DNA of 64,000 bases from an uncultured Gammaproteobacteria bacterium (GTDB lineage Bacteria > Pseudomonadota > Gammaproteobacteria > Eutrophobiales > Eutrophobiaceae): NCBI GenBank assembly GCA_943788815.1, contig CALSRS010000001.1, positions 1,301,501-1,365,500 of the forward strand. Direction: 5' to 3'. The notes beneath the pieces are model-generated. The model saw nothing but the letters and a program-made list of their open reading frames with translations, ran no database searches and was not told the origin of the DNA. Made by a program: the position numbers and the translations under genes. Shown one piece after another: positions 26,461-36,332 of this stretch. How positions within the stretch are numbered: position 1 is the stretch's first letter; the number at the start of each line of letters is the position of its first letter.

Positions 26461-27798
26461 TTATGCCAATATTCCCTTCAACACACCTGATGCATCACTT
26501 CTTTCTGTGAGAAATTCCGCCGGATCGATGTTGCCCATCTTCATGACCGCCAGATGCAAGTCTGAGACGGCCTCGCCCTTATACTGTATGTGTTCCCCGG
26601 TCTTGAGCTGACCCTGGGCATTTCCCATGACCATCATCGGCACATTGTCATGCAGATGCAGGTTTGCATCGCTGTGGGCACCACCAGTCACAATTACCGA
26701 GTTATCAAGCAAGCTTGAATCACCTTCCTTGATTGAAGTCATCTTATCCATGAAATAGGCAAGCAGATTGGATTGATGCAGCTCTATCTTCTTAACAAGA
26801 TTGATGGATTCAGGGTTACCTTTATGGTGACTGAGAGAGTGATGTCCATCTTTTGCACCCAGTTCCAGAAAATTACGGTTACTACCTTCATGCCCCATCA
26901 TAAACGTTATCATGCGAGTCATGTCCGTCTGGTAAGCCAACACAATCATGTCAAACATGATCTTTACGTGGTCTTCATAAAGGGAAGGAATCCCAACAGG
27001 ACGTTCAAGACCCATACTGGCAAAATCAACAGCCGATTCAGCTGTCTTCCTTTCTGCAACCTCAATACTGCGCTCGATCTCACGAACAGAATCAAGGTAC
27101 TCCTCAAGCTTGTAACGGTCACTGGCATTAACACCAGTCATCAGCCGTCGAACCCTTTCACTCACCTCATCCAGGACGCTGGTCTTACGTTCCAGCCGAC
27201 GCCGCATGGCAACCGGATCCAGGGAATCGGTATCACCAAACAAGCGTTCGAATACCTTTCTGGGATTAATCTGTGTAGGTAAGGGTGTATGCGGATTACG
27301 CCATGAGATGGTACTAGTGTAATAACCTGCCAGACCATCAACCCTGTTAAATGCCCATTCTGGTGGATCCACACCCAGTTCCATGGAAGCAAGCTGAGTT
27401 TCCTCACCGATTTGTTTTGCAATAATCTGGTCTACGGAGACAGCAACCGGACTCTCACTTTTTGTCGGGGTCACGCCTGTCATATACGAAGCACAGGGGC
27501 CCGAATGTGATCCCTTGCCTGCAACCACGTCCAGTCCGCTGAGGACTAAAAAATCATCACGGTGTTTCGCCAGTGGCGCGAGGGTCGGTGACATTTCATA
27601 ATCTCGACCTGTGGTTCGCGGGATCCAGGAATCCATATGCCTGCCTGTATTTAAGTATATATAACCAATACGAAGAGGTTGTTTACCCATCTCAGCCGCC
27701 ATTGCCGGAACCATAGCATCCAGAAACGGTAATGCGAGTGTAGCCCCAGCTCCACGTAAAAATGTACGGCGAGGAATCGCTTTCTTTAATATCAGCAT
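26461..27798 (-). CDS. Tat-exported DUF1552 protein, cassette 1
   Basis: This 445-residue protein has a twin-arginine signal (PRRTFLRGAGATLALPF) ending near AMAAE. Conserved family motifs include GSHSGPCASYMTG, GAKDGHHSLSHHKGN, the VIVTGGAHSD segment and MVMGNAQG. DUF1552 has no assigned function; its HH and DN motifs recall the alkaline phosphatase-like DUF1501 group, but this is an inference. It is always paired with DUF1592 cytochrome-type proteins, here with a gap of two bases, which implies translational coupling and a joint complex. Tat export suggests it folds, perhaps with a cofactor or a bound partner, before crossing the membrane. Paralogues: 33152-34489 and 40919-42265. Confidence 0.9.
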   Translation of the reverse strand: MLILKKAIPRRTFLRGAGATLALPFLDAMVPAMAAEMGKQPLRIGYIYLNTGRHMDSWIPRTTGRDYEMSPTLAPLAKHRDDFLVLSGLDVVAGKGSHSGPCASYMTGVTPTKSESPVAVSVDQIIAKQIGEETQLASMELGVDPPEWAFNRVDGLAGYYTSTISWRNPHTPLPTQINPRKVFERLFGDTDSLDPVAMRRRLERKTSVLDEVSERVRRLMTGVNASDRYKLEEYLDSVREIERSIEVAERKTAESAVDFASMGLERPVGIPSLYEDHVKIMFDMIVLAYQTDMTRMITFMMGHEGSNRNFLELGAKDGHHSLSHHKGNPESINLVKKIELHQSNLLAYFMDKMTSIKEGDSSLLDNSVIVTGGAHSDANLHLHDNVPMMVMGNAQGQLKTGEHIQYKGEAVSDLHLAVMKMGNIDPAEFLTERSDASGVLKGILA

Positions 27799-27800
27799 GT

Positions 27801-30245
27801 TCAGAGCCTCCTGTATTGAAATGATGTACTTTCTATAACGCCTAGTATAACAGATGACCAGGTGTAGTTATCTTCACTGGCATCTTTAACGATCTTTCTC
27901 AAGGCAGGCATATCATAATACTCAACCGCCCGTCCTAATGCATACGTCATTAATTTACTGGCAACCGTCTCTACAAAACGATCGGAATGCTTGAGTAAAT
28001 TTTCCTGGAATTCAAGCGAATCATTAAAATCTGTGTTATCGAACAAGATGCCGGAAGTATCTACATCGGCATCAGCTTCAACATAGCGTTCACGGTAGGC
28101 GCCGATAGCGTCAAAGTTTTCCAGTGCCAGGCCAATGGGTTCCATCATCTTATGGCAGTTTGCGCAAACAGGGTTCTGGCGATGGGCTATCATGGCATCT
28201 TTCATCGTTAGTGCCTTGCCTTGATCATTTTTTACCTGCAACTCAGGCTGAAATGCATCAGCAGGTGGTGGAGGCGGAGCCATATTTAACATATTTTCCA
28301 ATACCCATTGGCCCCTGACAACAGGAGAAGTTCGGTTACTAAAAGAGGTAATGGTTAATAACCCTGCCTTACCCAACATGCCATAACGCATTGGATTTTC
28401 CAGCCTAAGCTTGCGGAAATTGTCGCCATATACACCTGTAATGCCATAGTGTTCCGCCAGGCGTTGATTTACAAAAGTCGAATCAGAAGTCAGCATTTCC
28501 TTGATACTTTGATCTTCTCTCACCATATTTTCAAACCATAGTGCAAGTTCCTGCTTCATGGCGGTTCGTAACTCACCATCAAATGTAGTGAAAATTGCCT
28601 TTTGTGGGTCAACGATATCCAGGTTTCGTATCGCCAACCATTGAGATCCAAAATTATCCAGCAAGGCATTGAAGCGTGAGTCAGCAATCATTCTATCTAC
28701 CTGTTGTTTCATTACTTCAGGCTTACGTAACTGACCTGATTCAGCAACACTCAGTAGTTCCTCATCTGGAATACTGCTCCAGAGAAAAAATGATAACCGG
28801 GATGCGAGATCTAGATCTGATATCTTGAATGCCTCACCAGCTGATCCGTCTTGCGGATCCTTTTCAATTCGGAACAGAAACTCAGGACCGGCAAGAATGC
28901 TTTGTAAGGCAAGTTGAATACCTGATTCAAAGCCATCCTGGTCCCGACCTTTACGATATAGCCTGATCAGGCTTTGCATTTCCTCTTCTTTTACCGGTCG
29001 CCGATAAGCCAGATGGGAAATACCAGACAATATTCGGCGGGGACAGGCTTCATCACTGGAATTTTGAGGCTGACAAACAAATATCTTTTTACGACTTGGG
29101 GTATCGGGTGATTCTTTAGCATTGAATGGGCCTGTAACAGTCACATTCAATATTGCCGGTTTACCGCCCTTGTAGCTGGGAAGATCAGTTATTGTTAATT
29201 CCGGCATCTTGACACCGGGTCTCTTAGCGAAGTCATCAAGAAAAGTGACACCCACTGTATGACTCCCAGCCTTGACGTTTACCCTTACTTCCAGATCCTT
29301 GTCAGCAGAGAATTCATAACCAATCTGATCGGGGTCACCGGCATAGTCAACAATCGCATTGTTGGTAAATAATGGGCCTGAGCGGCCATGGACTTCGCCC
29401 CCGATTTTAAGAACTTCGATACGCTTATGATCCAGACGAAAATCCATAAGGTGTTCATTTCTCAGGCCGCGGATATAGCCTTCGTCATTTCTGGTGAGCC
29501 TGGCCCTAATAGTGTATTCGCCATCTAACGGGAAGTAATGCTGAAAAACTGTCCCACCACGGGAACCAAATGGTAGATCGTCCGTGGTCTGACTGTCCTG
29601 CAGATATTCATCCGGCACGTCATAGGATTCACTGGCGGGGCGCATGGATTCAGGGCCAACCGCCAACTGACTTACCCGGTTGGCAGCGTACATATATTGT
29701 TCCATTAATAATGGTGAAACTGACAGGGCATCGGCCATGTTATCGAAGCCCATGTCCACATTATCTGGTGGCAAAAATTTGGTCCCATCGATATCCAGTG
29801 CTAACAAATCGCGGACCGCATTAGTATATTCAGTTCGATTTAAACGGTGTACGGTTGGTCGACCTGGGTCAGGTTTTTTTTCTGCAATAGCATCAAGCTC
29901 TGATGTTAAATAGGAAAGAATAGATATGTACTCAGCCTCGGATGGGCGTGCCGGAAATCCTACCTGGGGCATGGCACGTAATGTCAGCTTGGTAACTACC
30001 TTCTCCCATAGCGCTGGATCTTCACTTACATCTTGGACATTAGCTTTGTCCAACATAAGATTTGCTGTGTTTAACGTTTCGTTATGGCAAGCAACACAAT
30101 ACTTATTTAGCATGTTTCGATAATCATCTGTATTGGCATTGTCCTGGGCACCAACAGGTGTAATTGACGAAACGATGACGAATAAGGCGGCAATTAAAAC
30201 CTTAGCATTAGGTTTATTTGTTACATCTACAAGCAAATATGACAA
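27801..30245 (-). CDS. diheme DUF1592-family protein, cassette 1
   Basis: A multi-domain exported protein of about 814 residues, of the DUF1587/1592/1588/1585 architecture known from planctomycetes and proteobacteria. The N-terminal heme motif is CVACHNETLNTANL, with a possible axial Met in LRAMPQVG. A middle jelly-roll-like domain is followed by helical domains with RLSFFLWSSIPDEELL, and a second heme motif NPVCANCHKMMEPIG lies near the C-terminus. Start: AGGAGG lies eight bases before a TTG at 30245 that opens a plausible signal peptide (MSYLLVDVTNKPNAK...); the in-frame ATG at 30272 places this site inside the gene. It is coupled to the DUF1552 gene. Likely a periplasmic electron-transfer protein or oxidoreductase; the reaction is unknown. 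Confidence 0.87.
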   Translation of the reverse strand: MSYLLVDVTNKPNAKVLIAALFVIVSSITPVGAQDNANTDDYRNMLNKYCVACHNETLNTANLMLDKANVQDVSEDPALWEKVVTKLTLRAMPQVGFPARPSEAEYISILSYLTSELDAIAEKKPDPGRPTVHRLNRTEYTNAVRDLLALDIDGTKFLPPDNVDMGFDNMADALSVSPLLMEQYMYAANRVSQLAVGPESMRPASESYDVPDEYLQDSQTTDDLPFGSRGGTVFQHYFPLDGEYTIRARLTRNDEGYIRGLRNEHLMDFRLDHKRIEVLKIGGEVHGRSGPLFTNNAIVDYAGDPDQIGYEFSADKDLEVRVNVKAGSHTVGVTFLDDFAKRPGVKMPELTITDLPSYKGGKPAILNVTVTGPFNAKESPDTPSRKKIFVCQPQNSSDEACPRRILSGISHLAYRRPVKEEEMQSLIRLYRKGRDQDGFESGIQLALQSILAGPEFLFRIEKDPQDGSAGEAFKISDLDLASRLSFFLWSSIPDEELLSVAESGQLRKPEVMKQQVDRMIADSRFNALLDNFGSQWLAIRNLDIVDPQKAIFTTFDGELRTAMKQELALWFENMVREDQSIKEMLTSDSTFVNQRLAEHYGITGVYGDNFRKLRLENPMRYGMLGKAGLLTITSFSNRTSPVVRGQWVLENMLNMAPPPPPADAFQPELQVKNDQGKALTMKDAMIAHRQNPVCANCHKMMEPIGLALENFDAIGAYRERYVEADADVDTSGILFDNTDFNDSLEFQENLLKHSDRFVETVASKLMTYALGRAVEYYDMPALRKIVKDASEDNYTWSSVILGVIESTSFQYRRL
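29959..30104. repeat. near-identical heme-domain segment, inverted relative to 30843-30988
   Basis: The N-terminal heme-coding segments of the two divergent DUF1592 genes are almost identical at the base level over about 146 bases, whereas the rest of the genes has drifted much further. They form an inverted repeat about 0.74 kb apart. Confidence 0.75.
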
Positions 30246-30272
30246 TACGACATCCTCCTGAAATCTTGACAT

Positions 30273-30689
30273 GATTAGGCTAGAACCAAGCCTTAAAAAA
30301 TACTGCGTGATCTAAGTTCTTTCTTAATTCTAACTTACAAAGATACACCCCGAGTAAATGTCATGTAAATAGCATCAAGACCCTAATTTACACATATATT
30401 TAATATAGTAAGTTATTGATTTTTATAAACAAATATTAATAATCATTCTCATTAAAGCCATAATGACCTTTTGTGCAATGGATAGACCTTTAAAATGTCA
30501 AAATTGATCCTTGTTTGTGACCTTGCGATAGAATTGGAATAGTGCTAAAAATGCATTGTATATATAAGGTATATTTCTGCACAGAGCTTAGGTTTCACTG
30601 TGACTTTTAAGGCACAGTTACCTATTTTTTTCTTGGGATTCATCACGAAGATGGAAACTATATTTATGTTAAGGGGTGGAAATACATAA
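30273..30689. other. 417-bp divergent control region of cassettes 1 and 2
   Basis: No gene was found. This is the shared upstream region of two divergent DUF1592 genes and holds a Fur-box-like site at 30432-30450. It is strongly AT-rich, with several possible -10 hexamers but no clearly spaced promoter that I can defend. Confidence 0.7.
30432..30450. promoter_or_regulatory. Fur-box-like site
   Basis: The 19 bases AATATTAATAATCATTCTC match the Fur consensus GATAATGATAATCATTATC at 15 of 19 positions, including the central AATCATT. It lies midway between divergent heme-protein genes, where iron control would make sense. The match is by eye; binding is not shown. Confidence 0.5.
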
Positions 30690-33155
30690 ATGAATTTATT
30701 TTTTCAGAACAAAAGAATTAAAAATAAATTTCTTGCTGGAATAGTTTTGATATTTTCAGGATTGTCATTAAGTGGGAGTGCTTATGCACAAGATACTCTT
30801 GATACTACTGCGTCAGTTTCAAAACAACGGGAATTTTTGACTAAGTATTGTGTTGCCTGCCATAACGAAACGTTAAACACAGCAAATCTTATGTTGGACA
30901 AAGCTAATGTCCAGGATATTAGTGAAGCCCCTGCGCTGTGGGAGAAGGTAGTTACCAAGCTGACATTACGCGCCATGCCCCAGGTTGGTTTTCCCATGAG
31001 ACCCAGTGAGCCAGAATACGAACAGATGTTGTCTTACCTGACCGGGGAACTGGATGCCCTTGCAACAAAAAACTTGAACCCCGGCAAGCCCACGATTCAC
31101 CGATTAAATCGAACGGAATATGCAAACGCGGTCAGAGACCTGCTGAACCTTAAAATCGACCCTGCTGATTACCTTCCACCCGATAATATGGCCGAAGGTT
31201 TTGACAACATCGCAGATGTACTTGCTGTATCTCCTCTACTAATGGAGCAATATGTACTTGCTGCAAGCAAAATCAGCCGGCTTGCCGTTGGGCCTTCCAA
31301 TATGCTGCCGGTGAGTGAAACCTATGAAGTGTCTGAAGAATTTTTACAGAGACACAGGATGAGTGAAGACCTGCCTTTTGGTTCCAGAGGGGGTATTGCT
31401 ATTAAGCATTACTTCCCAATGACCGGGGAATACACCATGCGCGTCAAACTTTCTCGAAACGGCGAAGGTTACATCAGGGGGATGAGACACGAGAACCTTA
31501 TTGATGTCAGGCTGGACCACAATAGACTGGATCTGTTTAAGGTCGGCGGAGAGGTTTTCGGAAAATCAGGTCCACTATTTACGCACAGTCAAAATCCGGA
31601 TTTTGCTGGTGACACAGATCAGATTGGCTATGAACTTTCAGCCGACAAAGATATGGAAGTCACTTTCTCTGTCACAGCAGGGGAGCATCTTGTTGCCGTG
31701 ACATTCATGGATGCAAGCGCTAAAAAAACGGGATACCTGACGCCTGAACTCATGGTTCTCAACGTACAAAACTTTAAGGGTGGCGAAGCGATGCTGGACA
31801 GCGTAGTCATCACTGGCCCTTTTGGTGACACCGAAACCGGCTTAACACCCAGTCGTGAAAAAATCTTTATCTGCGAACCTGGAACAGTCTCCCAAGAAGA
31901 TCTCTGTGCCAACCAAATCATTACAAACATTGCCCATAGGGCGTTTCGCCGACAGGTTAAAGATGCTGAACTAAAAGATTTAATGGCCATGTATCGACAG
32001 GGGAGCAGTGAAGCAGGTTTTAACAGAGGTATAGAACTGGCACTGCAACGAATTCTAGCTGGTCCAGAATTTTTATTTCGAATCGAACAGCAACCGGATA
32101 ATGTAAAACCCGGAACGGTTTATCCTATTTCTGATCTTGACCTTGCCACGCGATTATCATTTTTTCTCTGGAGCAGTATTCCAGACGATGAATTATTGTC
32201 TATTGCTCAACGCAATGAATTACGTAAACCAGGCGTTCTCGAACAACAGGTCAACCGGATGTTAGCGGATGCCAAATCGGAAACGTTTATTAATAACTTT
32301 GGTGAGCAATGGCTGGCTCTGCGCAAGATTGATCTGGCAGCACCACAAAAAGCAGTATTTCCTTTATTTGATGGCGCTTTACGCGATGCGATGAAACAGG
32401 AACTCTCTACCTGGTTTGCCTATATGGTCAAGAGTGACAAAAGTGTACTGGATATACTCGATGCCGATTACACCTTTGTAAATGAAAGACTCGCACAGCA
32501 TTATGGGATTGAAGGTGTGTATGGTGAAAAATTTCGCAAGGTAAAAATAAACCAACCTGAACGAGCTGGATTACTTGGAAAACCGGGCCTTTTAATGGTG
32601 ACCTCATTTAACAGCAGGACGTCACCTGTGGTCAGAGGAAAATGGGTGTTAGAAAACATGGTTGATATGGCCCCACCACCTCCTCCTGCCGACGCATTTG
32701 AACCCGAACTACAAGTCCAGAATAAGGAAGGCAAGGCATTAACAATGAAGGAGGCGATGATAGAACACCGCCAAAATCCGGTTTGCGCCAACTGTCACAA
32801 GATGATGGAACCCATAGGTCTTGCTCTTGAAAATTTTGATGGTATTGGCAGTTATAGATCACTATATGAAGAAGCCAATGCTGCTGTAGATCCTTCAGGG
32901 ATACTTTTTGATAACACTGAATTTTCGGATACCAATGACTTTCGTAAACAATTAATAAAGCATTCTGACCGATTCGTCCACACTGTCGTTATGAAATTGA
33001 TGACCTATGGCCTGGGCAGAAAGATCGAATATTATGACCAACCGGTTATAAGAGATATAATTAATAAAACTGATACTGAGGATTACACCTGGTCGTCTTT
33101 GATACTGGGTGTCATCGAAAGTACACCATTTCAATACAGGAGAACCCCGCTATGA
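30690..33155 (+). CDS. diheme DUF1592-family protein, cassette 2
   Basis: This 821-residue paralogue of the proteins at 27801-30245 and 42350-44761 has a signal peptide ending near SAYAQD. The first heme motif is CVACHNETLNTANL with RAMPQVG after it; the second is NPVCANCHKMMEPIG. Intervening family blocks include RLNRTEYANAVRDLL, LPFGSRGG, RLSFFLWSSIPDDELL and RTSPVVRGKWVLENM. The first 150 coding bases after the signal peptide are nearly identical to cassette 1, while the remainder is more diverged. The stop codon overlaps the DUF1552 start (ATGA), so the two are translationally coupled. The gene is divergent from cassette 1 and shares the 417-base control region. Probable periplasmic electron-transfer or oxidase component; the substrate is unknown. 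Confidence 0.9.
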   Translation: MNLFFQNKRIKNKFLAGIVLIFSGLSLSGSAYAQDTLDTTASVSKQREFLTKYCVACHNETLNTANLMLDKANVQDISEAPALWEKVVTKLTLRAMPQVGFPMRPSEPEYEQMLSYLTGELDALATKNLNPGKPTIHRLNRTEYANAVRDLLNLKIDPADYLPPDNMAEGFDNIADVLAVSPLLMEQYVLAASKISRLAVGPSNMLPVSETYEVSEEFLQRHRMSEDLPFGSRGGIAIKHYFPMTGEYTMRVKLSRNGEGYIRGMRHENLIDVRLDHNRLDLFKVGGEVFGKSGPLFTHSQNPDFAGDTDQIGYELSADKDMEVTFSVTAGEHLVAVTFMDASAKKTGYLTPELMVLNVQNFKGGEAMLDSVVITGPFGDTETGLTPSREKIFICEPGTVSQEDLCANQIITNIAHRAFRRQVKDAELKDLMAMYRQGSSEAGFNRGIELALQRILAGPEFLFRIEQQPDNVKPGTVYPISDLDLATRLSFFLWSSIPDDELLSIAQRNELRKPGVLEQQVNRMLADAKSETFINNFGEQWLALRKIDLAAPQKAVFPLFDGALRDAMKQELSTWFAYMVKSDKSVLDILDADYTFVNERLAQHYGIEGVYGEKFRKVKINQPERAGLLGKPGLLMVTSFNSRTSPVVRGKWVLENMVDMAPPPPPADAFEPELQVQNKEGKALTMKEAMIEHRQNPVCANCHKMMEPIGLALENFDGIGSYRSLYEEANAAVDPSGILFDNTEFSDTNDFRKQLIKHSDRFVHTVVMKLMTYGLGRKIEYYDQPVIRDIINKTDTEDYTWSSLILGVIESTPFQYRRTPL
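30843..30988. repeat. near-identical heme-domain segment, inverted relative to 29959-30104
   Basis: Second arm of the inverted repeat formed by the heme-coding parts of the divergent DUF1592 genes. Confidence 0.75.
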
Positions 33156-34489
33156 TGATATTCAAAAAAGCGATGCCAAGACGTTCCTTCCTCAAGGGTG
33201 CTGGCGCGACAGTTGCGCTACCCTTTCTCGATGCCATGGTTCCTGCCCTGGCTGCAAGCGGTGGAACCGGGCAACGTCCATTCAGAGTGGGTTATATTTA
33301 CCTGCCAACTGGCCGAATCATGGAAAACTGGACACCCTCAAGTACAGGTAGCGACTATAAACTGACCCCAACACTGGAACCTTTCGCTCCCCACCGCGAA
33401 GACATGCTGGTGCTCAGTGGTCTGGATGTCAAAGCAGGCAAGGGTTCTCATTCGGGCCCAGCTGCATCCTATATGACAGGCATTACCCCGGAAAAAGGCA
33501 CAAACACAGTAGGTATCTCTGTTGACCAGGTACTCGCAAAACAGATAGGCAAGGATACAACACTGGCATCTATGGAGCTGGGAATTGATCCACCTGAATG
33601 GGCAGGCGGTGCAGTTGACGGTCTTGCAGGTTATTACACCAGTACTATTTCATGGCGAACTGAAAACACGCCTTTACCCAGGCAAGTGAATCCTAGAAAC
33701 GTCTTTGAAAGATTATTTGGTGATACTGATACTCTGGATCCTGAAGCATTAAAAAAACGGATGGAGTCAAAGAGCAGCATCCTCGATTCGGTTGGTGAAG
33801 GCGTAAAAAGATTAATGACTTCAGTCGGCACAACAGATAAATATAAACTCGAAGAGTATTTTGAAGCTGTGCGTGACATAGAAAGAGGTATCGAGGTTAC
33901 TGAAACCAAATCTATGAATCAGGGATTTATTGATTCAGACATTATACGACCGGCAGGAATCCCCGTTACATATGAAGACCACGCAAACTTGATGTTCGAC
34001 ATGATGTTACTCTCATACCAAACAGATATGACGCGGGTGATCTCTTTCATGTTGGGCCATGAAGGCAGCGACAGAAATTATCTTGAACTGGGTGCAAAAG
34101 ACGGACATCACTCACTAACCCATCATAAAGGCAGACAGGAAGCGATTGATCTCGTTAAAAAGATCGATTTGCACCAGTCTGATTTATTGTCCCGCTTCAT
34201 TAGTAAAATGAAAGCGGCAGATGATGGGGAAGGATCTTTACTGGATAATACAGTCATTGTGGCCGGATGCGCACATAGTGATGGTAACCTGCATTTACAC
34301 ACTGATGTACCTACCCTGGTATTTGGAGGCGGTGTGAAAAATATTAAAGGTGGAAGACATATCCGTTATGAAGGTGACCCGGTATCCAATCTACACCTCA
34401 AGGTAATGGAAATGGCTGAAGTCTCTTCAGAAGAATACCTGACTGAGAAGAGTGATGCGACTGGTGTACTTGAAGGACTGACCGCATAA
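33152..34489 (+). CDS. Tat-exported DUF1552 protein, cassette 2
   Basis: This 445-residue protein has a Tat signal PRRSFLKGAGATVALPF. It keeps the family motifs GSHSGPAASYMTG, GAKDGHHSLTHHKG and a VIVAGCAHSDGNLHLH segment. The start ATG overlaps the DUF1592 stop by four bases (ATGA); a second ATG follows at once, so the exact initiator is uncertain by one codon. It is the partner of the upstream diheme protein, and the 20-base gap to the ankyrin gene continues the operon. As with its paralogues, no catalytic residue can be named; the HH-rich motif is a candidate metal site. Confidence 0.9.
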   Translation: MMIFKKAMPRRSFLKGAGATVALPFLDAMVPALAASGGTGQRPFRVGYIYLPTGRIMENWTPSSTGSDYKLTPTLEPFAPHREDMLVLSGLDVKAGKGSHSGPAASYMTGITPEKGTNTVGISVDQVLAKQIGKDTTLASMELGIDPPEWAGGAVDGLAGYYTSTISWRTENTPLPRQVNPRNVFERLFGDTDTLDPEALKKRMESKSSILDSVGEGVKRLMTSVGTTDKYKLEEYFEAVRDIERGIEVTETKSMNQGFIDSDIIRPAGIPVTYEDHANLMFDMMLLSYQTDMTRVISFMLGHEGSDRNYLELGAKDGHHSLTHHKGRQEAIDLVKKIDLHQSDLLSRFISKMKAADDGEGSLLDNTVIVAGCAHSDGNLHLHTDVPTLVFGGGVKNIKGGRHIRYEGDPVSNLHLKVMEMAEVSSEEYLTEKSDATGVLEGLTA

Positions 34490-34509
34490 CACTCCTTTTA
34501 AAAAAAACT

Positions 34510-36192
34510 ATGGAAAGAAAAAATAGAAATATGGGAAATTTCAAATCACATCTGAGATCGATCATATTCCTTACGGGCATTCTGCCTGGTCTGGGTTTCA
34601 CCATGAGTCACGATATGGATATGGAACTCATCAGGGCTGTGAAACGTGGAGACATGCAGTTGGTTTCATCGCTGATTGACAATGGTAGTAGTGTCAATTC
34701 CGCTCAAAATGATGGTACTTCTGCCCTCGCCTGGGCGGTTTATCAAGACAATGAAGACATCGTTGACCTTTTAATTAATAGCGGAGACGGTGCGGATGTA
34801 AATGCACCCAATGAATACGGAATAAATCCATTACACCTGGCCTGCATGAACCAAAGTGCCAATATTGTGAGTAAACTACTTCAAGCTGGAGCAGATCCGA
34901 ATAATACAAAGTGGACTGGTGAATCCCCATTAATGACCTGTGCCAATACCGGTACACTGGACGCGGTCAGGGAACTGCTTGATAACGGTGCCGATGTTAA
35001 CGCGGCTGAGATTACTCAGACACAAACTGCTCTGATGTGGGCGGCAGCTGAAAAACACTCTGATATAGTCGCCTTACTGATAGATCGCGGGGCGAATATC
35101 AATGCGGTCTCAAAACTCATACCTGAAGCTGAGCCTTTCCATGTGGAAACACCGGGCTCCATGGGATTGAATTTTGCCCACACTCTAAGATTTAAAGAAT
35201 ATACCGGCGGCTTCACCGCATTGCTGTTTGCGGCACAGCAAGGCGATATTGAGTCGATGCGTATCCTGCTTGATGCTGGAGCTGATATTGACTTTGCAAC
35301 GAATGAGGAAGGATCAGCCCTGGTCATCGCTACCGCTGCTGGTCATGAGGAACTGGCCAATTATCTTCTCGAACGCGGCGCTGATCCAAATATCAAAGAT
35401 GCATACGGACACACCCCTCTACATTTTGCAGTGCATAGAGGCTTGCTGATAATGAATAACTGGGCGCCCTCTGAAACCGATAAATACGGTTGGGCGCGAC
35501 ATAACCTGCCAAACCTTGTTAGAACATTATTGCAGCATGGTGCCGATGTTGACCCCAGGGTCGAGTATGCCTTGCCATTTCTGGACAACCCATTCCTATC
35601 TCGAGCGGTTGAGGATCCCGCCCAGATTGAAATAGTTGGGTCAACCCCCCTACTCCTGGCGGCCGCATCTGGCGACATCGAGATTATGAAAATATTGATA
35701 GACCACGGTGCCGATAGAAACGTCAAAACTTATGGTGGAGCCACACTTTTCATGCTGGCTGCCGGTGCTGGCGCAGAGAAAGGAATAAGGGATGAAGCTA
35801 CGGCGATTGAAGCTGTTAAATACGTATTATCTCTGGGTAATGTAGATATCAATGCTCAGCTTACTGAAAATGATGCAAAGAATGGACCTGGTGCAGGAAA
35901 AATTGATGGCAGAAATATTATTCATTTTGCCGTAACACTGGCCTGGCCTGATATGATTCGGTATCTGGCAGAGCTGGGAGTAAACCTGGATAAAAGTGAC
36001 CGATACGGCATGACCCCTCTTATGATCGCCATGGGTGACCCTGAAGTACGCTACTACAGAAATATTCCAGTAGGTAGATATGACGATCGATACCGCCGAC
36101 CAAGAGCAGATAAGGAGATGGAAAATCTATTACTTGAAGTTGGAGCCTCTCCTTTTGCTGGCACACTTATAGATAAGGGTTCGGTAGACTAA
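34510..36192 (+). CDS. periplasmic ankyrin-repeat protein, cassette 2
   Basis: This 560-residue protein is probably exported: the N-terminus after a basic start has a hydrophobic core (SIIFLTGILPGLGFT). The start is uncertain between ATG 34510 and ATG 34531, since neither has a good ribosome binding site. About ten ankyrin repeats follow (NPLHLACMNQSANIV, TALMWAAAEKHSDIV, GADPNIKDAYGHTPLH). The conserved non-repeat insertion is EAEPFHVETPGSMGLNF, and the C-terminal block DRYGMTPLMIAMGDPE is shared with the other two copies. It follows the DUF1552 gene in the same operon. It is likely to be a scaffold or inhibitor of the DUF1592/DUF1552 pair, which is inference from the constant gene order. 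Confidence 0.88.
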   Translation: MERKNRNMGNFKSHLRSIIFLTGILPGLGFTMSHDMDMELIRAVKRGDMQLVSSLIDNGSSVNSAQNDGTSALAWAVYQDNEDIVDLLINSGDGADVNAPNEYGINPLHLACMNQSANIVSKLLQAGADPNNTKWTGESPLMTCANTGTLDAVRELLDNGADVNAAEITQTQTALMWAAAEKHSDIVALLIDRGANINAVSKLIPEAEPFHVETPGSMGLNFAHTLRFKEYTGGFTALLFAAQQGDIESMRILLDAGADIDFATNEEGSALVIATAAGHEELANYLLERGADPNIKDAYGHTPLHFAVHRGLLIMNNWAPSETDKYGWARHNLPNLVRTLLQHGADVDPRVEYALPFLDNPFLSRAVEDPAQIEIVGSTPLLLAAASGDIEIMKILIDHGADRNVKTYGGATLFMLAAGAGAEKGIRDEATAIEAVKYVLSLGNVDINAQLTENDAKNGPGAGKIDGRNIIHFAVTLAWPDMIRYLAELGVNLDKSDRYGMTPLMIAMGDPEVRYYRNIPVGRYDDRYRRPRADKEMENLLLEVGASPFAGTLIDKGSVD

Positions 36193-36207
36193 AATTTATT
36201 TACCCTG

Positions 36208-36233
36208 CATTTTGTGATATCAATCACAAAATG
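36208..36233. promoter_or_regulatory. perfect palindrome, CRP-type site or terminator
   Basis: Bases 36208-36233 form an 11-base-pair inverted repeat with a 4-base centre. Inside it, 36213-36228 reads TGTGATATCAATCACA, a full match to the CRP consensus TGTGA-N6-TCACA. It lies 15 bases after the ankyrin stop codon, so it may instead end that transcript, but it lacks a T-run on the plus strand. It is about 140 bases upstream of the likely promoter of the cytochrome gene. Confidence 0.5.
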
Positions 36234-36332
36234 AGGTGAATCTCCGAATTAAACATCAATTTCCACCAAAATAAGCTAATCATTCAGAACTAAAATCTAT
36301 ATTAGAAGGTCGAATATAGTACTTAGAGAGAG

